Origin: Acidobacteria bacterium Mor1
Lineage (GTDB): Bacteria > Acidobacteriota > Polarisedimenticolia > Polarisedimenticolales > Polarisedimenticolaceae
DNA length: 64,000 nucleotides
Assembly (NCBI GenBank): GCA_001664505.1
Contig: CP011806.1
Span: forward strand, 2,984,377-3,048,376
Direction of reading: 5' to 3'
The translations under genes were made by a program, and so were the position numbers. The notes under the pieces were generated by a model, which saw only the letters and a list, made by a program, of their open reading frames with translations, did not search any database and was not told the origin of the DNA. Below are positions 45,099 through 52,602 of the stretch, in pieces (the stretch's first letter is position 1; each line of letters begins with the position of its first letter).

Positions 45099-46081
45099 CA
45101 GGCCACCTCGACCGCAGCCGACGCGTCGTGACGCACGCTCTGGTAGGCCTTCTCGATGATCTCCACCGCGGCGACGGCGTCCTCGGGCCGGATCAGCGGC
45201 TCGGCCTCATCCCGCTGCACGGCGATGAAGTTCTTGAGCTGGGCCTGGAACGCGGCGTTCTTGTCGTAGCCGCTGCCGAAGGGGTTCCACTCCGCGCCCT
45301 GGCGGCGGAAACGGGATCCCTTCCAGCCGACCTGCAGCTCCCCTTCGGAGCCGTAGATGCGGATGTAGTAGTCGGTGTCCTTGGTCAGGCTCCAGCTCAG
45401 ATCGACGGAGCCGAGCACGCCGCCGGCGCTGCGGAAGCGCAGGCGGATGGTGTCCTCCACCGGCAGACCCTGGATCGACAGCGCCGCATCCGCCTTGACG
45501 TCGACGAAGGGGCCGAGCAGGTAGCGGGCGATGTCCACCGAGTGAGAGCCGTTGTCGATCAGCACGCCGCCGCCGGAGACCGCGGGATTGGCGTTCCAGC
45601 GGCCGGCCATCTGGACCGGCGCGCAGAACCCGTTCTCGTAGAGCACCACCGTGCCCAGGGCGCCGGACTCGAGCAGCGCCTTGGCCTCGACCACGTCTTC
45701 CACGTAGCGGAACTTCGAGGCCATCATCAGCGTGCACTGATGGCGCTCGGCGAGATCGCTCAGTTCCCGCGCGCGCTCGGCGCGAATGGTCAACGGCTTT
45801 TCGCAGAGCACGTGCTTGCCCCGGGTGATCAGCTCGCCGGCGATCTCACGGTGGGTGTTGGGCGGCGAACAGACGACCGCCGCGTCGAAGCAGTCCCAGA
45901 AGGTCGCGTCGTTGATGTCCGGATACCAGGGGCAACCGTGCTTCTCGGCGAAGGCGCGGCCCGCCGACTCTCGGGGCTCGACGACGGCGGCGACCACCGC
46001 CTCATCGCATGCTTCGATCGCGTCGAAATGAGCCTGGGCGATGCGCCCGCAACCGATAACCGCGAAACGGACCGGATCCAT
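45098..46081 (-). CDS. Gfo/Idh/MocA-family sugar dehydrogenase
   Basis: A 327-residue NAD(P)-dependent oxidoreductase. The N-terminal Rossmann motif is VRFAVIGCGRIAQAHFDAI; HVLCEKPL carries the conserved Lys of the family. The C-terminal domain opens the substrate site with GGGVLIDNGSHSVDIARYLLG. In amino-sugar pathways these enzymes oxidise the 3-position of a UDP-sugar before transamination (as WlbA). The ATG shares a base with the stop of the aminotransferase (TGATG), so the pair is coupled. Confidence 0.88.
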   Translation of the reverse strand: MDPVRFAVIGCGRIAQAHFDAIEACDEAVVAAVVEPRESAGRAFAEKHGCPWYPDINDATFWDCFDAAVVCSPPNTHREIAGELITRGKHVLCEKPLTIRAERARELSDLAERHQCTLMMASKFRYVEDVVEAKALLESGALGTVVLYENGFCAPVQMAGRWNANPAVSGGGVLIDNGSHSVDIARYLLGPFVDVKADAALSIQGLPVEDTIRLRFRSAGGVLGSVDLSWSLTKDTDYYIRIYGSEGELQVGWKGSRFRRQGAEWNPFGSGYDKNAAFQAQLKNFIAVQRDEAEPLIRPEDAVAAVEIIEKAYQSVRHDASAAVEVA

Positions 46082-47340
46082 CACGACCTCCCTTCGCCGG
46101 CGGCGGCAGGAATCGCCAACCGCTGGGCCGCCGCGGCGATCACCGACGCGACGTAGTCCACGTGTTCTTCCGTGTAGCGTTCGTTCCAGGGCAGCACGAC
46201 CACCCGCTCCAGCGCCTCGATGGTGCCGGGGGTATCGGCACGGTCGTAGCGGATCTCCGGCTCCCCTTCCCGCTGGGGCCCGACGAAGGGGAAGCGGCTG
46301 TTGCCGAAGGTCACCTGGTCCCGCAGGACCTGGCATTCGAAGGCGGGCTTCTGGATGTAGCGGGGAGCGCAGAAGACGCCGCGCTCGCGGAGCAGATCGC
46401 CCAGGGCCACCGCTCCGCCGCGAATCACCGCCGGATCGACGTGCAGGGCGTAGCGCCAGTAGCTGTTGACCGCGTGATGCGCCACCTCGGGCGCGTCGAC
46501 GCCGGGGACGTTTTGCAGCGCCGCGGTAAGGCGATCCGCCATGTCCACGCGTTGCTTGACGTTGCCGTCCAGCTTGCCGAGCTGGGCCAGGGCCACCGCG
46601 CCGACCAGTTCGGTCATGCGGTAGTTGAGCGCCAGGAAGTAGTGGTCGGGGTTCGGATCGCCGTAGCCCCAGGCCTTGTCGATGAACAGGCGGATGCGGC
46701 GGGTGTAGTGCTCGCTCTGGGAGACCACCAGGCCGCCCTCGCCGGCGGTGATGTGCTTGCCCTGCTGCAGGCTGAAGCAGCCGATATCCCCCAGGGTGCC
46801 CACCGGGCGGCCGCGATAGGAGGCACCGTAGGCCTGGGCGCAGTCCTCGATCACCGGAATGCCGCGACCGCGGCAGAGCTCGAGAATCTCGTCCATTTCG
46901 CAGGGGTTGCCGAAGAGATGCGTGACCATCACCGCCTTGGTGCGGCGGGTCAGCTTCGGCTCGATGGTCGCCGCGGTCACGTTGTAGGTCCGCGGGTCGA
47001 CGTCGGCAAACACCGGAATGGCGCTCTGGTAGAGGATCGGGGTGATCGCGCCCATGTCGGTGATCGGCGTGGTCACGATCTCATCGCCCGGAGCGGGATC
47101 GATCGCCGCGACCGCCGCGTGGAGCGCAGCCGTCCCCGAGGCCGCGGCGCGGCAGCGGTCGACGCCCAGTCGTTCGGCGAAGGACTGCTCCAACTCGCGC
47201 ACCCGGGAACCCTTGGTGCAGGTCAGCGTGCCCGAATCGAGCACCATACGGAGCTGTTCCAGCTCCTCGTGGTCGAACGAACGCCCGGAAGCGTCCTGGT
47301 CGTTGGGGAGCGTCATGCTCCGCTCCGCTGCATCACTCAT
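46081..47340 (-). CDS. DegT/DnrJ/EryC1-family sugar aminotransferase
   Basis: A 419-residue PLP enzyme that puts an amino group on a nucleotide-linked keto sugar. The PLP lysine is in CFSLQQGKHITAGEGG, with IPVIEDCAQAYGASY for the cofactor Asp. GDEIVTTPITDMGA opens the active site. Together with the MocA-type dehydrogenase and the acyltransferase it forms a standard route to an acylated amino sugar. The ATG at 47340 overlaps the stop of the fusion gene by 4 nt, which sets the start. Confidence 0.92.
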   Translation of the reverse strand: MSDAAERSMTLPNDQDASGRSFDHEELEQLRMVLDSGTLTCTKGSRVRELEQSFAERLGVDRCRAAASGTAALHAAVAAIDPAPGDEIVTTPITDMGAITPILYQSAIPVFADVDPRTYNVTAATIEPKLTRRTKAVMVTHLFGNPCEMDEILELCRGRGIPVIEDCAQAYGASYRGRPVGTLGDIGCFSLQQGKHITAGEGGLVVSQSEHYTRRIRLFIDKAWGYGDPNPDHYFLALNYRMTELVGAVALAQLGKLDGNVKQRVDMADRLTAALQNVPGVDAPEVAHHAVNSYWRYALHVDPAVIRGGAVALGDLLRERGVFCAPRYIQKPAFECQVLRDQVTFGNSRFPFVGPQREGEPEIRYDRADTPGTIEALERVVVLPWNERYTEEHVDYVASVIAAAAQRLAIPAAAGEGRS

Positions 47341-49175
47341 GGCTTCACTCCGCGCGCGCCCGATCTCCGGGCCGCTTCCTGGGTGGAATCACCGCCGGGA
47401 CCCGATGCGCGCATCCGGCCCGTCAATCTTCGTTTCAACAATGTTCCGAGCAGACCGAGGTGCTTCCCGATCACCCGGAGGGTTTTCATCTTGGAACTGC
47501 CGAAGAGGCGCGACTCGAGCAGCGTCGGGTGCTCGATCACCGTGCCCCCGGCGGACTGCAGCTCGACCAGCATCTCGGCCACGCCGAGGAACCCGTCGTG
47601 GCGGGCCGGCAGCGGCAACACCGCCGAGCGGCGCAGCACACGGAAGCAGCTCGTCACCGTGTGCAGCCGGCGCCCGAGAACCAGGGAGTAGAGCCGCGAC
47701 AGGGTGCGCGACAGGAACAACCGCCAACCCGGGACGTGGAACACCGCGCCGTCGGGGTGATAGGGAGAGGCGGTGACCATGTCCGCCTGGTCGATGCGGG
47801 GCAGCATCCCCTCGAGCTCGTTGGGGTCGTAGGAACAATCGCAGTCGAGGGTGCAGACGATCTCAGTTTCCGCGTGGCCGATACCGGTGCGGATCGCGGC
47901 GGCGACGCCGCGGTTTTGTTCGTGGCGGAAGAGCCGGGTATCCGGCAGATCCCCGAACTCCTGCTCCATCGCCTCCCAGGTGCCGTCGTCACTGCCGTCG
48001 TCGACCAGCACGAAGCGCAGGGTTGTCTTCTGGGCCAGGCGCTCGCGCAGGATGGTCAGCGCGCGGCGCAGGTAGGCGACGTTGACCCGTTCTCGATAGA
48101 GCGGAACCACCACCGTGGCTTCACGGGGCGCCTCGCCGCCGGCGTCGTCGGTTCCCGGCGATTCGATCTGTTCGAAAGCGCCCGTCAGGGCGGATCCGAT
48201 CACCGCGCTGTGCCCTGAAGCCACCGTGGATGCCCGGTCAGCCGCAGGTCCGGGGCCGGCCGCGGGCGCTTCATGCCGAGCGCCGCCCAGCTCCCGGGTC
48301 TCCTTCCAGTCCAGGCCGAGATGCTCGGCGACCGGCGTGAACGGCGTGTCGTGGAGGTAGTCCTCGAAGACCCAGCGGGTCTTCTCGAGGTTGCGGTAGT
48401 GGCGTAGCTGCTGCACGCGGGAGAGCGCGGCCACCTGGGGCTGATGGCGATCCAGCTCCCAGCTGACGAAGTAGAAGACCAGCGGTTGCTCCCGCTGCTT
48501 GCCCCAACGCGCGGTCAGGCGACGCAGCAGCGTGTGAGGCAACTGCCGCACGTAGTTGCCGCCGGAGATGGCAAAGCGCAGCCCGAGGAACGAGGCGGTG
48601 GAGATCGGCGCGACCCACAGCTCGCCGGCGCCCTCGGAGTGGGTGTGGCGATGAAGCTCGTGGCGTCGGGGTTCCGCGGCGAAGTGACGCAGCACCGGGT
48701 TGATGCTGGAGTCGTAGCGGAAACCCTCCTCGATCAACACGTCGAGGATCCAGAGCTGCTCGGGACGCATCCAGCTACGGGCCAGCCGGTGGCCGAAGAC
48801 CTGGCGGCCCGCCGCGGCCTCCAGCGCCGCGCGGCTGCGCACCACGTCCTCGCGAAACTCGTCGGGGACCATCAGCGAAGCGTCGCTGGGCCAGTAGGCC
48901 GAGGCGGCGACCTCGTGGCCGGCTTCGACCACCCGGCGCACCAGGGCGGGGTTCTTGTCGGCGATGCAGCCGAGGATGAAGAAGGTCGCCGAGGTGTCGT
49001 GACGCGCCAGGAGTTCCAGCACCTGGTCGACGCTACGGTCGACCCGGGACTCGAAGCGTTCCCAGTGCCGGGGACGCACGGCTCCGTGCATCGAGCCGGC
49101 GTGAAAATAGTCCTCGACCGAGACCGTCAGCAGATGCGGCCGGGAGGACTCGTTACTGGGCGCGCGTTCGGACAT
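47337..49175 (-). CDS. Fusion: inactive-looking polysaccharide deacetylase + family 2 glycosyltransferase
   Basis: A 612-residue protein. Residues 14-300 align with the XrtA/PEP-CTERM-type polysaccharide deacetylase (VSVEDYFHAG with Asp22). The metal and catalytic residues are missing: the HGYxH motif is AASAYWPSD (about 90-98), the YRAPSF motif is HRLARSW (129-135), and YFHPWE is YFVSWE. Residues 352-612 are a full family 2 glycosyltransferase with VDDGSDDGTW (391-400) and a DxD-like DCDCSYD (444-450). A low-complexity linker joins the two. It heads the six-gene operon. The deacetylase half is probably structural or regulatory. Confidence 0.85.
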   Translation of the reverse strand: MSERAPSNESSRPHLLTVSVEDYFHAGSMHGAVRPRHWERFESRVDRSVDQVLELLARHDTSATFFILGCIADKNPALVRRVVEAGHEVAASAYWPSDASLMVPDEFREDVVRSRAALEAAAGRQVFGHRLARSWMRPEQLWILDVLIEEGFRYDSSINPVLRHFAAEPRRHELHRHTHSEGAGELWVAPISTASFLGLRFAISGGNYVRQLPHTLLRRLTARWGKQREQPLVFYFVSWELDRHQPQVAALSRVQQLRHYRNLEKTRWVFEDYLHDTPFTPVAEHLGLDWKETRELGGARHEAPAAGPGPAADRASTVASGHSAVIGSALTGAFEQIESPGTDDAGGEAPREATVVVPLYRERVNVAYLRRALTILRERLAQKTTLRFVLVDDGSDDGTWEAMEQEFGDLPDTRLFRHEQNRGVAAAIRTGIGHAETEIVCTLDCDCSYDPNELEGMLPRIDQADMVTASPYHPDGAVFHVPGWRLFLSRTLSRLYSLVLGRRLHTVTSCFRVLRRSAVLPLPARHDGFLGVAEMLVELQSAGGTVIEHPTLLESRLFGSSKMKTLRVIGKHLGLLGTLLKRRLTGRMRASGPGGDSTQEAARRSGARGVKP

Positions 49176-49353
49176 CAGGATGCACGGGTTCCCCCCCGTT
49201 CATCCCCGGAATCTCCGTCTGTTTCAGCCGATCAGACCCCTGCCTGGGCGCAACAGCACCCGGGTAAATAAGTAATGGTCTTGCCGGGGAAAGCAAGTCG
49301 CCGAGCCTGCTCTCCTGGACCTGCGCGAAACGTGCCGGATTTCGCGACACCGC

Positions 49354-49935
49354 CTAGTAGATGCAGCCCCCATCCGGCCCGCAGGTCACGCTGGTGATCG
49401 AGCCGTCGGAGTTGCGGAACATGGCGCCGCTGGTGGTGCCGTCACCGGTCACCCGGCCGTAGTACGGGTCGCCGCCCCGCTGGCGGGCCGCGGCGCAGAG
49501 TTGCTGCATGTTGAACAGGAGCGGGCCGCCCTCGACGCCGCCGTTGCCCATGGCGTCCATCCAGTAGCGGCCGGGGATGACCTGGGTGCACTGGCTGAGG
49601 TACTGGACCTCCTGGAGATGCAGCTGCCGGCCGTTGACGAACACGCCGGTGGTGCCGTTGGAAGCGTTTTCACGGAGCGGGCCGCCCAGCGGAAGCCCGG
49701 CGGGGAGCTGCCCCAGGGTCCCGTAGCCCTCGACGCCGTAGAGACCGGTCAGCCCGTCGTACCAGTAGCGGCCGGGGATGGCCTTGGCGCCGTAGCGCTG
49801 CTCGAGCATCTTCACGAGCTGCATCTCCTGCTCGGAGAGGGGCTTGCCGTTGATGATCAGCTCGGGAGCGTCACCGGCCGCCAGGGGCAGGACGAAGGCG
49901 ACGAGGAGGAAGCAGGCCAGGCAGAAGGTACGCAT
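49354..49935 (-). CDS. Small secreted protein with two internal repeats
   Basis: A 193-residue exported protein. The signal peptide is residues 1-20 (MRTFCLACFLLVAFVLPLAA). Two repeats of about 60 residues follow, each with a short INGK/VNGR strand and the motif IPGRYWYD or IPGRYWMD, then a Gly-rich GVEG stretch. The end is Ser/Thr/Gly-rich with two cysteines (CGPDGGC). No family is recognised; the GRYW repeats suggest an extracellular or surface role. The ATG at 49935 opens the signal peptide and replaces a longer frame to 50112. It is divergent from the beta-helix gene. Confidence 0.7.
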   Translation of the reverse strand: MRTFCLACFLLVAFVLPLAAGDAPELIINGKPLSEQEMQLVKMLEQRYGAKAIPGRYWYDGLTGLYGVEGYGTLGQLPAGLPLGGPLRENASNGTTGVFVNGRQLHLQEVQYLSQCTQVIPGRYWMDAMGNGGVEGGPLLFNMQQLCAAARQRGGDPYYGRVTGDGTTSGAMFRNSDGSITSVTCGPDGGCIY

Positions 49936-50123
49936 CGGGACATCTCCTTGCGGTTCCGGGAATCGGAGCCGCGTTTCATCCGATAGATCGACGCCCGCCG
50001 CCGAACCCCTGCAGCGTCCAGGGCAAATTTCCTTGACGCCCCCTGAAAACTGACGGTAATTTCTGGCCATCGAGGGGGTTCTCTCCAAACGCGGGTCATG
50101 CCTGGGCCCCATCGGAGGGAATC

Positions 50124-51956
50124 ATGGCGCGCATACAGGGGCAATCCGCCCTTTCCCGGCTCCCGGTACGTCTGGCCATTGCTCTGCTGCTGGCGGCCTT
50201 CTGTCTGCCCGGAGCCCAGGCGGCGATCTTCGAAATCACCGACACACTCGACGCGATCCCGGCACCGCCGGGCACCCTGCGCTGGGCGATCGAGAATTCC
50301 GAACTGAACAACCAGCCCGACCGGATCGTTTTCCTGATCGACGGCGGCACCATCGAACTGGTCGCTCCCCTGCCCGACCTGCTCGAGGGGGGGCTGAGCA
50401 TGGTCCATCGCACGCCGGTCGGTGAACCTCCCCAGAGCAACGGGCTGATCATCAGCGGCGTGGGCACCGTCGACCGGGCGATCGCCGTCCGCTCCGCAGA
50501 CAACGTGATCTCCGGCTTCGACTTCGTCAGCTTCGACGGCAACGAGACGCTGTTGATCGCCGGTCCCGATGCGGTGGGCAACCGCATTGTCGGCAACGTC
50601 TTCCGCGGCAGCAGCGCCGGAACCGGCGGTGGCGCGGCGATCCGCATCGCGGCGTCCCCCTTCGGCGCCGGCACCCCCGGCAACATCCAGCTCACCGGCA
50701 ATCGATTCGACAAGGCTTCGACCGGTATCGTCGTTGCCGGCGACGGGATCGACAGCCCCGCAGTCGGCAACCTCGAATGGCCCGGCACCATCATCCAGAA
50801 CAACGCCTTCGGCCCCGACCTGTCGGCGTCGGCGGACCCGGCGCAGCTGTTGCTCGGCATTCAGGTCAGCGATGCCCGGGTCTTCATCAACGACAACACC
50901 TTCTCGGGTCTGGAACGCGGCATCGACCTGGGCACCGGGGCCCACGACGCACTCGTGACCCAAAACCGCATCGGTCGCACCAGCTCCGACGGCCTGTGCG
51001 ACGACCTGGAGCTGAGCGGCATTCGGGTCCGCGGCTCCGATGACGTCACCATCCGCGACAACACCATTAACTGCACCGAGATCGGCATCGAGCTGCTCTC
51101 GGGAGCCGACGATACCTTCGTCGGAGACAACCTGCTGGGCGGCATTGACCCCGCTGCGGGCAACCGTTCTCACGGCGTACTGCTCGACGGCGCGCGCCGC
51201 GCCACCCTGCGCCGCAACACCGTGGTGGGCAACGTCGGCACCGGCGTGATCTCGCTATCCGACGGCTCGGCCCTGCCTCCGCAGCACGTGCTGAGCTGCA
51301 ACGCGATCTATCGCAACGGCGGCGGCGCCATCAGCCTGGCCAACACGTCGGCGCCGACGCCGCAGCTGACCAGCGCCGGCCCCCTCGCCGTCGAAGGCGA
51401 CACGCTGCAGTCCGATCCCGCGTGGGTCGAGGTCTTTGGCGACAGCGCATCCCAGTCCCGGTTGTTCCAGGGCGCGGTGCAGCTCGGCAGCGACGGAGAC
51501 ACCGGGTTCAACCACCGGCTCCCGGTGCTGGATCTTCGGGTAGAGCAGTCGGGCGGCGGCAGCCAGATCAGTTTCGACACCGAGATCCCGGCCAACCACA
51601 CCGCGACCACCACCCTGCGCAGCCCGAGCGAAACCTCGGAGCTATCGGCACCCCTGGCGGCGTCGGCCGCGCCGGTGCTCTACGACGTGATCCGCGGCGA
51701 CCTGGGCTCGCTGGGCTTCGGCATCAACGGGATCAACCTGGGCGAAGTGACCTGCATCGATTCGGCGATCGCCCCGGGCGCGGCGGTGGTCGACGGAAGC
51801 GACGACCCGGAACCGGGTGAGGCGTTCTTCTACCTGGCCCGGCGCCGCTCCAACGACCTGGCCAACGGTCGCGGCACCTACGACCCGGCGATCTGCCTGA
51901 CCGATCTCGACGACTTCTCTGGCCCCCGCCGCACGGCGGGCGGCGACTGCAACTAA
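50124..51956 (+). CDS. Secreted right-handed parallel beta-helix protein
   Basis: A 610-residue exported protein. Residues 1-33 are a signal peptide (LAIALLLAAFCLPGAQA). The body has turns of a parallel beta-helix: repeated Asn-rich strand-turn units such as DNVISGFDFVSFDG, NTFSGLERGIDLG, NTINCTEIGIELLS and NTVVGNVGTGVISL. It opens with a GTLRWAIENSE segment common to the CSLREA/right-handed helix secreted proteins. The last 200 residues are a separate beta domain. Such proteins bind or cut surface polysaccharides; no catalytic residues can be picked out. Confidence 0.75.
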   Translation: MARIQGQSALSRLPVRLAIALLLAAFCLPGAQAAIFEITDTLDAIPAPPGTLRWAIENSELNNQPDRIVFLIDGGTIELVAPLPDLLEGGLSMVHRTPVGEPPQSNGLIISGVGTVDRAIAVRSADNVISGFDFVSFDGNETLLIAGPDAVGNRIVGNVFRGSSAGTGGGAAIRIAASPFGAGTPGNIQLTGNRFDKASTGIVVAGDGIDSPAVGNLEWPGTIIQNNAFGPDLSASADPAQLLLGIQVSDARVFINDNTFSGLERGIDLGTGAHDALVTQNRIGRTSSDGLCDDLELSGIRVRGSDDVTIRDNTINCTEIGIELLSGADDTFVGDNLLGGIDPAAGNRSHGVLLDGARRATLRRNTVVGNVGTGVISLSDGSALPPQHVLSCNAIYRNGGGAISLANTSAPTPQLTSAGPLAVEGDTLQSDPAWVEVFGDSASQSRLFQGAVQLGSDGDTGFNHRLPVLDLRVEQSGGGSQISFDTEIPANHTATTTLRSPSETSELSAPLAASAAPVLYDVIRGDLGSLGFGINGINLGEVTCIDSAIAPGAAVVDGSDDPEPGEAFFYLARRRSNDLANGRGTYDPAICLTDLDDFSGPRRTAGGDCN

Positions 51957-51984
51957 CGATGGTGCGTTGACGTTGCTTGAGGCA

Positions 51985-52037
51985 GGGCGCGGAGCCTCGG
52001 CTCCGTGCCCCGCCCCTTCAGGGCTACGCCCCGAAGG
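51985..52037. terminator. Two adjacent hairpins between convergent genes
   Basis: GGGCGCGGAGCC (51985-51996) pairs with GGCTCCGTGCCC (51999-52010) with one G-U pair. A second hairpin pairs CCTTC and GGGC (52015-52024) with GCCC and GAAGG (52028-52037). They lie between the ends of the beta-helix gene and the broken lipoprotein gene and could act as a bidirectional terminator, although there is no T-run. Confidence 0.45.
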
Positions 52038-52043
52038 TCCGGC

Positions 52044-52580
52044 CTAGCGCTGAATTTCCCGGTGAGGCTCGAGTAACTCGAACCGGGCATCGAACTCGCC
52101 GTAATCCTCGAGCGAGAGCACCGCATCGATGGCACCCTCGTTCCAGGCTCGCACCTCGACCGTGACCGGGACGGAGTTGCTACGACGAGAAGGACCGCTG
52201 CGCATGGGCGTCCGGTACAAATCGGCGAGCAACGACTGGCTCTTACCCGCGGAAGCCGGATCCCTTGGCAGCGGAACCCAGACATAGACCAGGAACTCAT
52301 CGTCGACGATGTGTGGATCCCCGTCTTCGAACATCCTCAACTCGAGGACGCAGGCGTTCTCGTCGCGAACGAGCCATCGCCGTTCGAGGACGAAGGCCCC
52401 CAGGGTTTTCTTCGTCGCGGCGCTTTCGAGGCTCTACCCGCAGTAGGCGCGGCTGTCCGTTACCTTCACGGACCGGCTGCAAGCGGTCAGCGCCAACACG
52501 AACACCGCCAGCGCCACGAGCGATCCGACACGACTGAGCCGGCTGAGCGTTTGAGCCTGTTCGCCAGAGAGGCCGGTCAT
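52044..52580 (-). pseudogene. Lipoprotein gene interrupted by an in-frame amber codon
   Basis: The frame from ATG 52580 gives a lipoprotein signal (LVALAVFVLALTAC, lipid Cys at residue 34), then stops at TAG in codon 49 (52436-52434). Past this stop the same frame continues without a break to a second TAG at 52044, coding a plausible 130-residue soluble part (VLERRWLVRDENACVLELRMF, FLVYVWVPLPRDP, VPVTVEVRAWNEGAID). Without the stop it would be a 178-residue lipoprotein. It is most simply a pseudogene or a sequencing error; a 48-residue lipopeptide plus a second ORF from TTG 52340 is also possible. It lies behind the TonB-receptor gene. Confidence 0.6.
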
Positions 52581-52602
52581 GCTACTGGCCGCACCGTTGG
52601 AG

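Noticed and set aside
52434-52436. Amber codon read as pyrrolysine or other recoding
   Set aside because: The same frame also ends with TAG, no recoding element or pyl gene is seen, and a mutation is the simpler explanation.
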